The notes: a model not told the origin generated them from the sequence alone. 64,000 bases of DNA from Bacteroidetes bacterium UBA1935 (GCA_002337045.1 DDFF01000016.1:124001-188000); one strand, 5' to 3'; counted from the stretch's first letter, positions 7,615 to 18,033 are shown. Program-made: numbers and translations.

Positions 7615-10600
7615 TTAAGCCATTTTTTTCAGCTCTTCAATCTGCGCTTCGCGATCTACTTCCTGAGAAAGTTTTTCGCTCTTATCCATATCTACGAGGA
7701 TAGGAGCCGCAACGAAGATAGAAGAGTAAGTACCTGTGATAACACCTATCAGCATCGCGAATGCGAAACCGCGTGTTACCTCACCTCCAAAGATGAACAG
7801 TATCAGTACAGACAGGAACACCGTGAGCGATGTCATGATAGTACGGCTCATTGTATCGTTGATAGCGCGGTTGATAACGCTGTGTTTACCTTCTTTCGGA
7901 TTCTTACGGAAGTATTCACGAATACGGTCGAACACGATAACGGTATCGTTCATGGAGAAACCGATAACGGTCAGTACCGCAGCGATGAAGTGCTGGTCAA
8001 TTTCCAACGCGAAAGGAACCACACCACGGAAGAATGAGAATACGGCCAATGTTACGCAAACGTCGTGCAACAGGGCAACGATAGTACCCAGAGAGTACTG
8101 CCATTTGCGGAAACGGATAAGGATGTAAACGAAGATAGCCAGCAGCGAGAACAATGTAGCCTGGATAGCACCTGCTTTCAAGTCATCAGATATTGTAGGC
8201 AATACTGTCTGAGAACTTTGGATGTATTTAGCTACGAATGTTGGTTCGTCTACAGTTGCAGGAATGAATTTGCCTGCTTTCAAACCTTCATACAGTTGGT
8301 TCTGTACTTTAGCTTCTACTTCCTGTCCAGGTTCTTTAATCAGATATGCAGTAGTGATGTTCAGGTGATTGTCCTGACCGATTGTTTTAACAACAGGATA
8401 TTCACCATCGAAGTAATCTTTCAGTTTTTCGCGTACTTCAGCAACAGTATGTTTCTGGTCGAATTTAACTGTATAGCTACGACCACCATCAAATTCAACA
8501 CCATAGTCGAAACCATTGAAGAATGAACCGATACCACCCAGCAATACGATTACAGAGATGATGTATGCAATCTTACGTGCGCCAACAAAGTTGAAGTGCG
8601 CTTTGCGGAAGATAGCTTTTGAAAGACCTGTGAAGTAGTTGAAGTGGCGTTCGCGTTTAGTATACATGTCTGTAACAAGGCGAGATACCAGGATACCACA
8701 GAACAAAGACAACAGGATACTGATGATCTGTGTAGTAGCGAAACCAAGTACAGGGCCAAGGCCAAATGCAAACAGGATAACAGATGTAATAAGGATAGTA
8801 ACGTGACCATCTAATACAGGTGCAAGCGAGTTGTTGTAACCCTTCTTGATAGCCTCATCGTAGCTGCTGCCACCGGCAAGCTCTTCTTTGATACGCTCAA
8901 AGATGATAACGTTCGTATCCACAGCCATACCGATACCCAGTACCAGACCAGCTATACCAGGCATTGTAAGTGTAGCGTGCAGTGCAGACAGGATACCGAT
9001 TGTAAACAGTACGTTCAGTATAAGTGATATGTTTGCAACGATACCGCCTGTGTTGTAATAAACCAGCATCAGTACAAAGATTACCAGGAAAGAGATAATC
9101 AGAGAGTTCATACCTGCTGCAATAGATTCTGCACCCAGTGTAGGACCAACAACCTGCTCTTGTACAATGCGTGCAGGTGCAGGCAGTTTACCAGATTTCA
9201 GGATGTTTGCAAGGTCGGTAGCTTGTTCTACAGTGAAGTTGCCACTGATAGAAGTATTACCGTTCGGGATTTCACCATTTACCAATGGAGCAGAATAAAC
9301 TTTGTCATCCAACACAACAGCTACATAGCGGCCTGTGTTGTCGCCTGTCATTTTTCTCCATACACGTGTACCAATCACGTCCATAGCCATTGCTACTTCA
9401 GGTTTACCATTCAGTGGGTTATAGTCCATGCGTGCTTCAGTAACGTGGTCGCCTTCCAGTTTCGCTTCATTTTCGCCCGGCGCAGTTTTCAGCGCATAGA
9501 GCATCAGCGGAGAGTTAGGATTGCGAGCTTCTTTTTTATCTTCTGCACCGTAAACGAATTTTACGTTGTTAGGGAATTTATTCTTAACAACATCCAGTGC
9601 CAGATAGCGGTTCAGTTTTGCAGTATCTTTTTTAGCAACCAGACCTACTACAGGACCTTGGTTGATGTTGCCCTGTTGTGTGATGTTTGGATACCAAACG
9701 GCAAACAGCGGGCTCTTTTTCTGTGCGTCTTTCTGCGCTTTAGAAGCAGTATCAGTAGCGCCTGTAGTAGCAGTGCCGTCTTTGCTGCCTGCCAGCAGTG
9801 ATGAAAGGCTTGCCGTGTCTTTTGCAGCGTCAGCAGCAGGTTTTACAGAGTCAACAACGCCGTTGTTGCTTGCTACGATAGCAGTATCTTCTTTTACAAC
9901 TGCAGTGTCTTCTTCTTTAACACCAGACAGGTAAGAAGCCAATGCATCATTTGCAGGTTGAATTGCGTTGATGATTTCCTGATTGCTGTAAGTTTCGAAG
10001 AATTGCAGTTTTGCAGTTGATTGCAGGTAGTTACGAACACGTTCAGGATCGCGAACACCCGCAAGTTCAACTGTGATGATACCTTTGTTATCATCCAGAT
10101 TGATGTTTGGAGAAGCAACACCGAATTTATCGATACGCGTCAGCAATACGTTGTACGTACGTTTGATGGCGTCTTTAGCTTCTTTACCAATTTTATTCAG
10201 CACCTGCTCGTTTGTAGACTGCAGGGTGATTTCTTTTTCTGAAGGTTTAGTGAAAAGGTAAGCCAGTTTAGCGCTTGGATTGTTTTTAGCAAATGCTTCG
10301 CCAAACAGTGTTACGAAGTTTGCCTGGCTGTTTGCTTTTGCTTTGTTGGCATCAGCAATCGCTTTGTTCAACGCCGCATCTTTCGGGTTGTTTGACATAG
10401 AGCGCACCAGTTCGTCAAGGCTTACTTCCAGTGTTACGTTCATACCGCCTTGCAGGTCAAGACCCAGGTTCAGTTCCTGTTCTTTAGCCTCCATCAGTGT
10501 GTACTTTTTCAGCAGCGGAATGTTCATAACAGTAGCGCCTTGCATACTGTCGGTGATTTCACCAAAGCGTTCTTCAATCAGTTTTTCCAAGTCCTGTCCT

Positions 10601-10752
10601 GTAGCCGTTGGATTAGCCAGTTTAGCTTGTTGTTCAGCCTTCGCGCGCGCCTTTTTCTCTACGTTTCGTACCACATACGTGAATGACAACTGGTACAAAG
10701 AGATAAGGATAAGCGCTGCGGTAAAAAATTTTACCAACCCTTTTAATTGCAT
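7615..10752 (-). CDS. secDF: Fused protein translocase subunit SecDF
   Basis: A 1045-residue inner-membrane protein that uses the proton gradient to help pull secretory proteins through SecYEG. The SecD half has one N-terminal membrane helix, LGLDLQGGMNVTLEV, a periplasmic P1 domain, and a membrane block with GMAVDTNVIIFERIKEE. The SecF half has DYGVEFDGGRSYTVKF and GFSMNDTVIVFDRIRE. Fusion is normal in Bacteroidota. The odd part is an Ala/Asp/Thr-rich insertion of about 70 residues at roughly 277-348, with a duplicated KEEDTAVV/KEDTAIV, inside P1. A TATCTTTG element at 10799-10806 is the likely promoter. Confidence 0.97.
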   Translation of the reverse strand: MQLKGLVKFFTAALILISLYQLSFTYVVRNVEKKARAKAEQQAKLANPTATGQDLEKLIEERFGEITDSMQGATVMNIPLLKKYTLMEAKEQELNLGLDLQGGMNVTLEVSLDELVRSMSNNPKDAALNKAIADANKAKANSQANFVTLFGEAFAKNNPSAKLAYLFTKPSEKEITLQSTNEQVLNKIGKEAKDAIKRTYNVLLTRIDKFGVASPNINLDDNKGIITVELAGVRDPERVRNYLQSTAKLQFFETYSNQEIINAIQPANDALASYLSGVKEEDTAVVKEDTAIVASNNGVVDSVKPAADAAKDTASLSSLLAGSKDGTATTGATDTASKAQKDAQKKSPLFAVWYPNITQQGNINQGPVVGLVAKKDTAKLNRYLALDVVKNKFPNNVKFVYGAEDKKEARNPNSPLMLYALKTAPGENEAKLEGDHVTEARMDYNPLNGKPEVAMAMDVIGTRVWRKMTGDNTGRYVAVVLDDKVYSAPLVNGEIPNGNTSISGNFTVEQATDLANILKSGKLPAPARIVQEQVVGPTLGAESIAAGMNSLIISFLVIFVLMLVYYNTGGIVANISLILNVLFTIGILSALHATLTMPGIAGLVLGIGMAVDTNVIIFERIKEELAGGSSYDEAIKKGYNNSLAPVLDGHVTILITSVILFAFGLGPVLGFATTQIISILLSLFCGILVSRLVTDMYTKRERHFNYFTGLSKAIFRKAHFNFVGARKIAYIISVIVLLGGIGSFFNGFDYGVEFDGGRSYTVKFDQKHTVAEVREKLKDYFDGEYPVVKTIGQDNHLNITTAYLIKEPGQEVEAKVQNQLYEGLKAGKFIPATVDEPTFVAKYIQSSQTVLPTISDDLKAGAIQATLFSLLAIFVYILIRFRKWQYSLGTIVALLHDVCVTLAVFSFFRGVVPFALEIDQHFIAAVLTVIGFSMNDTVIVFDRIREYFRKNPKEGKHSVINRAINDTMSRTIMTSLTVFLSVLILFIFGGEVTRGFAFAMLIGVITGTYSSIFVAAPILVDMDKSEKLSQEVDREAQIEELKKMA

Positions 10753-10798
10753 AGGTTTTGTCGATTAATACTTATTATAATTTTTAAAACAGAGTGGG

Positions 10799-10806
10799 CA
10801 AAGATA
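10799..10806 (-). promoter_or_regulatory. -7 promoter element of secDF (TATCTTTG)
   Basis: A perfect TAnnTTTG element 46 bases upstream of the secDF ATG, leaving a short A/T-rich leader. Confidence 0.55.
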
Positions 10807-10957
10807 GGATTTAATATAAATAATAAAAGCCCGTTTAACCCCTTGTTAATCATGGATACATAATTTTCATGACAATGTGTTTTATTTCTAAATCTTTTAG
10901 TTTTTTATTAACGAAAATGTTATTTTTACCCATACAGTAAAAAAATCATAGTAACAG

Positions 10958-13900
10958 ATGATACGTAAAATTACGTTGTTATTCCTGGCTATGCTGTTCG
11001 TACAGCTGTCTGCATTTTCTCAGGGAAAGTGTGGCTCAGACATCATACGTCAGCAATTAATGGCATCAGACCCGTCTTATGCTGCAAGAGAGGCAGCCTT
11101 CAGAGCTCAATGGGCAGCATTTATGTCTACCTATGGTAACAGCCCTCAGGCGTTGAAAGCACTTGTGGGAAGTGGCCCTGATACGGTATTTGAGATACCT
11201 GTTGTGGTACACGTACTGCGCGGTGCAGATACCGGTCAGCATGTTCTGGGTGGCAGGTACAATCCTTCTGACGCACAGATACAGGCATATCTGGACTATA
11301 CAAACGCTGCATTTGCTGCAAACTATACCGGCTATCCAACGCCTACCACCGGCGGTACGCGTGTGCCATTAAAGTTTGTATTGGCAAAACGCGATACTAA
11401 CTGTAACAGTGCTACAGGCATCGTACGTATTAATGCCGGTGCTACTTTTAGTAATTACCTTGCAGAAGGTATAAAAACATCTTCATCAGGTCCTATCGGC
11501 GTTTTTGATCCGACACTAAAGAATCTGAGCCGTTGGAGAACAACAGTATATTATAATATATATATAGTAAACCGCATTGAGGGACAGGATGGTTACAATA
11601 GTACATCCGCTTACACAGCGGGTTATGCATATCCGCCAACAGCAACAAGCCCTGATGTTGATGGCACTGTGGTATTGGCGTCGACTGTATATCGTAATAC
11701 GAATTCTATAGATCCTAACTACTGGCCATCTGGCGGTCCGGGCAATATTACCCTGCCACACGAATTGGGCCATGCTTTCAACCTGAAGCACGTATTTGAC
11801 CCATTCCCTAATGCTTCTTGTCCTCCTACAACAAACTGTACAACAACAGGCGATGAAGTTTGTGATACACAACCTATTGAATCTTCAGCCTTTGGCTGTC
11901 CGGGTACATCAACCCTTACATGTAATGGTGTTCCTAATGATGGTGTGACTACTCACAATATGATGGACTATTCAAACTGTCAGGACAGGTTTACTCCCGG
12001 CCAATTGCTGCGTATGATGTATAGCTTGAAAAACCTGACTAACAGATCTACTTTCATTACATCTTTGGGTGCAACTGCACCTCCAAGTTCATCTTTGCCA
12101 GCAGCATGTACACCTTCAACAAATTCCAATTCATTCAATCTGGGTGTTTATGATGTTGTTGTGACAACAGGCAATTACCTTTCTCCGGGTGCAGATACGC
12201 TGATGCACGTTGCATCTTCTGGTTATCTGGGCGATGGTAGCGTAGGTTACATCAACCATACTTGTACACACAGGTTGACACTGACAGCCGGCGTTGGTTA
12301 CAGGCTGAATGTAAACGTTGGTCCTTCAACTACAACTTCTCGTGCAAGGGTATTTATAGATTATAATAACGATGGTATATTCAATACAGGTTCAGAACAG
12401 GTGATGCCTGTAAGTACTGCAGGTTCGGGATATAAAAGTGTAACATTTACGGTGCCTACAACTGGCGTGGTATATTGTGCTCCACTGCGTATGCGTGTAA
12501 TTGCAGATGGTGGTAACGGTAACCCGACACTGCCTGCTTGTGGCCCATACAACTTTGGCCAGGCAGAAGATTATACAGTATATATTGTAGGTTCGGGTGG
12601 TTCTACTACTGCATCAGTAGCTATCAGCAACCCACCTATTGGTGGCAATCCATCTTGTACAGGCACATCTCTTAAATTCTATGCCGTGCCTAGTACAGGT
12701 ATTACTGTTACAGGCTATAAGTGGTTGAGAAATAACATAGTACAAGCAGGACAAACTACTGATACTTTTGCAAGTACTGTATTTGCAAACAATGATCAGG
12801 TAAAAGTACGTATGTTCTTTAGTAGCCCATGTGGTACAGATAGCGTAGAGTCTAGCGTAGTTACAGTAATTCGTGCTACTACTATTGCGCCAACTGTTAC
12901 TATTGGTATACAAAGTGGTTCTATCCCGGGTTGTATAGATGACACCGTTACTTTCCGCGTTACTGGTAATGTAAACCCTGGTGGTGCGCCAACTTATCAA
13001 TGGCAGCAAATGATACCGCCTGCGGTTGTATTCTCGAACGTAGCAGGTGAAACAGGTACCAGTTATAAAGTATGGGGCAAACCAGCTAACACACAGATAC
13101 GTGTAGTAATGACTTCTTCTGCAGGGGCTCCTTGTGCTATACCAAGCACTGCCAACTCTAATTCATTTACAATGACATTCAACCAGAAAGCACCTACTGT
13201 CAACGTAGCATTGACAACTGGTACTAACCCTGGTTGTGCAGGACAAACACTCGGCTTCACCGCAACACCTACTACTGGTGGTACAGCTCCTACATATGCT
13301 TGGTATGTAAACAACGTACTGCAAACAGGTGTTACTACTGCTACTTTCTCTGGTGTGCGTGCAAACGGTGATCAGGTAAGATGCGTACTGACATCAAACT
13401 CTCTGTGTGCGTCTCCTACTACAGCAAATTCAAATACAATTACGGTAACACATACACAGATCACAGCAGATGTTTCTATAGCACAGGTAACGCCTTCACC
13501 GTCTTGCGATGGTAAAGATGTAACCTTCTCTGCTACTACAATAAACAGTGGTAATAATCCATTGTATCAATGGTTTGTGAACGGTACGGCAGTTGGTGCT
13601 CCAACAGGTCCTAACTTTACTACACCGTTGGTGAATGGTGATAAAGTACATGTAATATTCATAGCTACAGATCCATGTGTATTGAATCCTACAGATACAT
13701 CAAATGAACTGACGGTTGTAACCAAGCCAAGTGCAAGGCCTACACTCGCTGTAAACATTACGCAAGGTAAAGACCCTGGTTGTCTTGACTCGTTGGTGGA
13801 ATTTACTGCTAGCACCGTAAATCTGGGTAACAATGTACACTATCAATGGTTCGTAAATGGTTTCCCTGCGGCTACCGGCAATGTTTATAGTTCTTCAGCT

Positions 13901-14476
13901 CTGCTGACAGGTGATATCGTATATGTACGTGCCAATCAAACAGACGGACAGTGTTACATACCAGATACATTGTTCTCTAACCCTGATACAATGCTGCGTT
14001 CTATTACGCTCGATCCGCCAATCATCCACCTGATAGGTAACATGATATATGTAGACCGTAAAGGCTCGTTTGTATGGTTTGGACCTGGCGGACAGCTGGC
14101 AAGCGGCACTAATCTTTCATATCACCCAACAGCAGTTGGACCTTACTATGCAGTAACTGACAATCTGGGTTGTTGGTCTAAGCCTTCAAACATCCTGATA
14201 ATAACATTGCTGGATGTTGAAACGGTAGACTTGAAAGGTTTGAATGTATATCCGAACCCTACGTCTGGCTTACTGACACTTGACTGGAAAGGTAAGAATG
14301 TGAATGTAGACATTTCGGTTTACAATCAACTGGGTCAGATAGTAATGCACGAAGACATGAAAAACAGCTCTGTGAAAGTGCTTAATCTGTCTGAACTGGC
14401 AAATGGATCATATCAGATAGTAGTGAAAGAGGAAAGTGGTAAGAAAGGTGTAATTAAAGTACAGCTTAGCAGATAA
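10958..14476 (+). CDS. Secreted M43-type metalloprotease with Ig-like repeats and T9SS tail
   Basis: 1172 residues. A signal peptide (1-21, ending AFSQ) is followed by an M43 (pappalysin/cytophagalysin-type) catalytic domain. This has the zinc motif HELGHAFNLKH (H268, E269, H272, H278) and a downstream NMMDYSNC Met-turn segment. Next is a GEVED-like region (ARVFIDYNNDGIF ... NFGQAEDYTVYI). Five tandem Ig-like repeats of about 85-95 residues follow, each with a Cys near the start (PSC/PGC) and one near the end (SPC, APC, SLC, DPC, GQC). The last 80 residues are a T9SS type A sorting domain (LNVYPNPTSGLLTLDW ... GSYQIVV). It is therefore secreted across the outer membrane and probably surface-anchored or released. 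An 18-bp hairpin terminator follows. Confidence 0.93.
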   Translation: MIRKITLLFLAMLFVQLSAFSQGKCGSDIIRQQLMASDPSYAAREAAFRAQWAAFMSTYGNSPQALKALVGSGPDTVFEIPVVVHVLRGADTGQHVLGGRYNPSDAQIQAYLDYTNAAFAANYTGYPTPTTGGTRVPLKFVLAKRDTNCNSATGIVRINAGATFSNYLAEGIKTSSSGPIGVFDPTLKNLSRWRTTVYYNIYIVNRIEGQDGYNSTSAYTAGYAYPPTATSPDVDGTVVLASTVYRNTNSIDPNYWPSGGPGNITLPHELGHAFNLKHVFDPFPNASCPPTTNCTTTGDEVCDTQPIESSAFGCPGTSTLTCNGVPNDGVTTHNMMDYSNCQDRFTPGQLLRMMYSLKNLTNRSTFITSLGATAPPSSSLPAACTPSTNSNSFNLGVYDVVVTTGNYLSPGADTLMHVASSGYLGDGSVGYINHTCTHRLTLTAGVGYRLNVNVGPSTTTSRARVFIDYNNDGIFNTGSEQVMPVSTAGSGYKSVTFTVPTTGVVYCAPLRMRVIADGGNGNPTLPACGPYNFGQAEDYTVYIVGSGGSTTASVAISNPPIGGNPSCTGTSLKFYAVPSTGITVTGYKWLRNNIVQAGQTTDTFASTVFANNDQVKVRMFFSSPCGTDSVESSVVTVIRATTIAPTVTIGIQSGSIPGCIDDTVTFRVTGNVNPGGAPTYQWQQMIPPAVVFSNVAGETGTSYKVWGKPANTQIRVVMTSSAGAPCAIPSTANSNSFTMTFNQKAPTVNVALTTGTNPGCAGQTLGFTATPTTGGTAPTYAWYVNNVLQTGVTTATFSGVRANGDQVRCVLTSNSLCASPTTANSNTITVTHTQITADVSIAQVTPSPSCDGKDVTFSATTINSGNNPLYQWFVNGTAVGAPTGPNFTTPLVNGDKVHVIFIATDPCVLNPTDTSNELTVVTKPSARPTLAVNITQGKDPGCLDSLVEFTASTVNLGNNVHYQWFVNGFPAATGNVYSSSALLTGDIVYVRANQTDGQCYIPDTLFSNPDTMLRSITLDPPIIHLIGNMIYVDRKGSFVWFGPGGQLASGTNLSYHPTAVGPYYAVTDNLGCWSKPSNILIITLLDVETVDLKGLNVYPNPTSGLLTLDWKGKNVNVDISVYNQLGQIVMHEDMKNSSVKVLNLSELANGSYQIVVKEESGKKGVIKVQLSR

Positions 14477-14492
14477 TGCTACTGTTCTCCAT

Positions 14493-14530
14493 AAATAATA
14501 AAGGCCGCTACATAGCGGCCTTTATTATTT
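14493..14530. terminator. Terminator with perfect 18-bp stem
   Basis: The inverted repeat 14493-14510 / 14513-14530 (core AAAGGCCGCTA/TAGCGGCCTTT) with a CA loop and A/T flanks. It can serve both the protease gene and the convergent GT39-like gene. Confidence 0.85.
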
Positions 14531-14574
14531 AATATTATTCGATTGAAGCGCATGTTGAAATCGTCTTTCAATAA

Positions 14575-16050
14575 TTATTTGCCAGTATAGATGTAGGTAT
14601 AACAACCTTGCTTTTCAATCTTATCTGTTTCTTTCAGGTTTTGCTGCAATATGTTGTTTATCTTTTGCAGGTCTGCTTCATATATACTGGTAAAGATAAA
14701 GGCACATGGTTTAGGAGATGACTGGGCTATTGCTGCATAGTCTGTATCCCAATGTAGCCGGTGGGCATTTGCCAATGTTTGCCATTTTTGCTTATCTGGG
14801 TGTATGGTGGTATAGTATATGAATGGTGGTACTGCTCCACTATGTATGTATATGGCATTGCCGGCAATATGATGATTGTTGCAAAAAGCCATGCCATCTG
14901 TTATTTGTTCAGACTCCATAGGCGTCGTAAAAAATCGGAATGCCTGCACATTGACAATACAAATAGTACAGGCTGCCAGAACAGGTAGTTTCAGAAACCA
15001 TTCTTTCAGCTGCAATAGTTTATCAAGCCCCATGGCAATTAGTATCAGTAGTATGGGCATCATAAACAAGACCACACGGCTGATGAGGGTGAATTGATTG
15101 GCAGCAGCAGCCATTAAAACCAGTATGAGGGGAAAGACAATGAGCAAGAAAAGCGTTCTTTCTTTTTTCAGTAACAACCAGCAAGACCATGCTATTAAAA
15201 CTGTGTGCATGGCTTTGGCAAGGAAGGTGAAGCCAGATGCATCTCCAAGAATATGTTCAAGTAGGTTAATATCTCGGTATAATTCTTTTAGTGATGTTGG
15301 TAGGATGTTCAGGAAATATTTTTCATGAAAATTTTGAAGATAGCTGCTGTTTGCCTGGTCTTTAAGAATCAAGAGATAGTATAGTGCAAATTGAATAACC
15401 CATACTGTACCTGCGATAATAATTGGCCAAGCTTGTTTCAAGCTGCTTTCCTGATGATAAGAGAGCAGGTAGTAGCTGCCTACGCCTGCCAGTATGAATA
15501 CGGAAGGCATACTAAGCCAAACGGCAATGCTGCCCGCAACCGCCCATAGCAGGAAGAACTTTGCAGGTTTTGTGTCTGTAATGCGGATGCGAAGCGCTGC
15601 TAATATAAGTGCAAGTGCAACAAATACATCTGTCATATACTGCTTCAGCTCCGTGCCATAACGTATATATATGTAGCCCGAAGCGAAAAGTACCAGTGCA
15701 TACCACGCCGACCTTAGTATGTTTAGCTGTTGTAGTATCAGGTATAATAATATTAGCGATGCAATACCGGCTAAAAGTGCAGAGAGCCTCAACGCCTGTT
15801 CTCCCATGTTTATCAACAAGGTAGAAGCTTTTACCAACCAAAGCCACAGCGGCGGAGCATATTGCTCGTAGGTGAGTGGCGACCACAGCTTCACAAAACC
15901 ACGCTCATAGATATTGCGGGCTACATTGGCCTCGTCAATCATCAGGTTGCGGTTTTGCAGGTATACAACTACGCGGATGGCAATACCCGCGGCAAATGCC
16001 GCAAATGCCAGCCATTTATATAGTTTTTCTTCCCTGAAAGCAATGCGCAT
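14575..16050 (-). CDS. GT39/PMT-like membrane glycosyltransferase
   Basis: 491 residues and about ten membrane helices. The N-terminal loop carries LMIDEANVARNIYERGF. An acidic DE pair at this position in the first periplasmic loop is the catalytic feature of GT-C enzymes of the ArnT/PMT type, which transfer sugars from polyprenyl-phosphate donors. LTYEQYAPPLWLWLVK follows, as in that family, and the C-terminus is a small soluble periplasmic domain. Acceptor and donor are unknown. It is not close to the polysaccharide locus at 22.5-31 kb. Confidence 0.82.
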   Translation of the reverse strand: MRIAFREEKLYKWLAFAAFAAGIAIRVVVYLQNRNLMIDEANVARNIYERGFVKLWSPLTYEQYAPPLWLWLVKASTLLINMGEQALRLSALLAGIASLILLYLILQQLNILRSAWYALVLFASGYIYIRYGTELKQYMTDVFVALALILAALRIRITDTKPAKFFLLWAVAGSIAVWLSMPSVFILAGVGSYYLLSYHQESSLKQAWPIIIAGTVWVIQFALYYLLILKDQANSSYLQNFHEKYFLNILPTSLKELYRDINLLEHILGDASGFTFLAKAMHTVLIAWSCWLLLKKERTLFLLIVFPLILVLMAAAANQFTLISRVVLFMMPILLILIAMGLDKLLQLKEWFLKLPVLAACTICIVNVQAFRFFTTPMESEQITDGMAFCNNHHIAGNAIYIHSGAVPPFIYYTTIHPDKQKWQTLANAHRLHWDTDYAAIAQSSPKPCAFIFTSIYEADLQKINNILQQNLKETDKIEKQGCYTYIYTGK

Positions 16051-16096
16051 AGAATTGCAAGATAGTTATTGGTAAACGAACCTGCATAGGGTATTA

Positions 16097-17152
16097 TTAT
16101 GGTATCATCCTGACGGGTATCAGTTTTCCTGTGTTATAATCAATTTTCATCAGAAGCTTGCCGTATACCAAATCGCTCTGTTTGTTCTTATTTGCTCCTG
16201 TTACCTTGTAAACAAAATATCCGGTAATGCCGAATAGCATGATAATCATTCTTTCTTCATCACTTGCCTTTTCGCCAAACTTGGCATCTATATAATAATC
16301 GCCTTTGATGTAGGAAATGGCTGCGAAACCATCAGGAGTGGATTTGTGCCATTTTCGCCCGTCGTATACAGCATAGTAACTATCGGGTTTTATACGTTCA
16401 CCCCTTTCTCTTTTTTGATTAAACAGGTATGGGCCGGGCGCTGCATTGTCTAATGCACCATAGTAAACCATTTTAAAATCGGTAACAGAAGGGGTTTGCA
16501 TCAGCATTTCCTGCCAGTTCATATACACCCCCCTTTTGTATGTTGCAGTATTGTATAGGGGGTATGTGTTTTTGGTGTCTGTAACGAAAGTTGTGGCAGC
16601 CTGGCAGCTAAGTGCCGTTAATGCGGTGTTGTATAAAGAATCTGCTAGTGAATGGATTGTATAAGCCCCCAACAGTTCATCCAGCTTAGATAAGAGCCCT
16701 ATAGATGTACGTCCTTCCAGTTGGTAAAAAGAATCGATATGGTGTAGCGGATAGTACCTGTCGTTACGTCCCCTGTAAAAATCGGCATGTATATATATTG
16801 TGCCGAGGTCTGTATTGGCAGGTTTATGCTCTAGGTACAGGTTTCTGATGATGAACAGGAGTGTGTCTGCATTTGTATATGTGTTGACAAAGTGTTTATT
16901 CAAAAAGCTTTCCAACGAATTTTGAAAAGAGCTGTCTGTTACCAGTTTTTGTTTTCTGGTACTGTTGTCAATAATATAGCCGAAATGGTCTTGTGTCAGC
17001 CTGCTATCTATGACCCTGATGTATGCTACAGATGGATTTAGTGATGCGGGATGGATAGTTTTTAGTTCAAATTTGTGCGTATGTGTTTGTGCTGTAAGTG
17101 CCGTTGATACAAACAGCTGTATTGATAACAGGAAGGCAAGTATTCTGAACAT
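16097..17152 (-). CDS. Secreted protein of unknown function (351 aa)
   Basis: The signal peptide MFRILAFLLSIQLFVSTALT ends at AQ. The ATG at 17152 is preferred to an in-frame start 21 bases upstream, because a CATATTTG element (17171-17178) overlaps that upper start. The mature chain has no family I recognise. Features are an FELKTIHPASLNPSVAYIRV segment, a YYPLHHIDSFYQLEGRTS stretch, and a C-terminal hydrophobic stretch (MIIMLFGITGYFVYKV) that might be a membrane anchor. It may be outer-membrane or periplasmic. Confidence 0.65.
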   Translation of the reverse strand: MFRILAFLLSIQLFVSTALTAQTHTHKFELKTIHPASLNPSVAYIRVIDSRLTQDHFGYIIDNSTRKQKLVTDSSFQNSLESFLNKHFVNTYTNADTLLFIIRNLYLEHKPANTDLGTIYIHADFYRGRNDRYYPLHHIDSFYQLEGRTSIGLLSKLDELLGAYTIHSLADSLYNTALTALSCQAATTFVTDTKNTYPLYNTATYKRGVYMNWQEMLMQTPSVTDFKMVYYGALDNAAPGPYLFNQKRERGERIKPDSYYAVYDGRKWHKSTPDGFAAISYIKGDYYIDAKFGEKASDEERMIIMLFGITGYFVYKVTGANKNKQSDLVYGKLLMKIDYNTGKLIPVRMIP

Positions 17153-17184
17153 AACAGGTAAAATAGGTGGCAAATATGCGGCTT

Positions 17185-18033
17185 TTATTCGTAAATGAAT
17201 TTGCCGGTGTAGGATTGGTTTTGTATAAGGTCTGTAAGCTGGTAGAAGTAGAAACTACTTGCTGGCATTTCGCCAATCACTATTTCAGACCTGTTGCTGA
17301 TTACTTGGGTATTAATGGTTTTACCCAATACATCTGTAATGGTAAGCGTGCCAGATTGTATGTTGTACGGGAACGTGATTTTGGAGTATTGATTGGCAGG
17401 GTTGGGGAAGATGCTGATTGTTTTGTTGTTTGTATTGATGTTATTTACATCAAGTGCACAAGAAAGAGCATCTATATAATTATTTATGGTTACCATAACA
17501 CCATTTCTATTGAAACAAACAACATTACTTCCAACCTCCGGTGTGCCCCATGCCATAATCCCCACACCTTCTATAATACTGCCAGGGTATAAGTTTGGAA
17601 TAAAATTGTGGAATCTCCATATTTTATGGTAATTGCCTGTTATTAATACTGAATCTATGTATACAACAATTCCCTTTGCATCTTTATTGCCAAGTCCCCA
17701 GAATTGATATGCAAAAGTATCCCCAACTTGCAAGTTGTAATCGTATAATACCTTTTCAACAGTATCGTTGGCATGTAGTACGTATACTTTGTTTTGGATT
17801 GTGTCTTCACGACAAAGCCCGTATTGTGCTATGCTTGTGTATGTGATGCCATTTTTAGTAACCAAGCTATCAAACTGTATTGAGTAGTAACCGTATGTAA
17901 CCTTATCAGGCCATCCTGCACTACCTTGTATTTTCCAACTATTGACAGTATCTGTGAAGCGGATTTTCTGGCCGTAAGTGATGGCAGATATGAAAAGCAG
18001 CAGTAAGGGAATAAGGGTGTATAATCTTTTCAT
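17185..18033 (-). CDS. T9SS-secreted protein (282 aa)
   Basis: The signal peptide (1-21, ending ITYGQ) is followed by a roughly 170-residue passenger (KIRFTDTVNSWKIQG ... SNVVCFNRNGVMVTIN) with paired Cys and no recognised family. The T9SS type A tail from about 205 reads ISIFPNPANQYSKITF ... GTLTITDVLGKTI ... SSFYFYQLTD. It is expected to be exported by the type IX system and probably cleaved at the tail. It lies 11 bases upstream of the next minus-strand gene at 17173, so the two may be co-transcribed. Confidence 0.8.
   Translation of the reverse strand: MKRLYTLIPLLLLFISAITYGQKIRFTDTVNSWKIQGSAGWPDKVTYGYYSIQFDSLVTKNGITYTSIAQYGLCREDTIQNKVYVLHANDTVEKVLYDYNLQVGDTFAYQFWGLGNKDAKGIVVYIDSVLITGNYHKIWRFHNFIPNLYPGSIIEGVGIMAWGTPEVGSNVVCFNRNGVMVTINNYIDALSCALDVNNINTNNKTISIFPNPANQYSKITFPYNIQSGTLTITDVLGKTINTQVISNRSEIVIGEMPASSFYFYQLTDLIQNQSYTGKFIYE

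Noticed and set aside
8065..10768. Long plus-strand frames opposite secDF
   Set aside because: secDF is unmistakable on the minus strand; the opposite frames have no family features.
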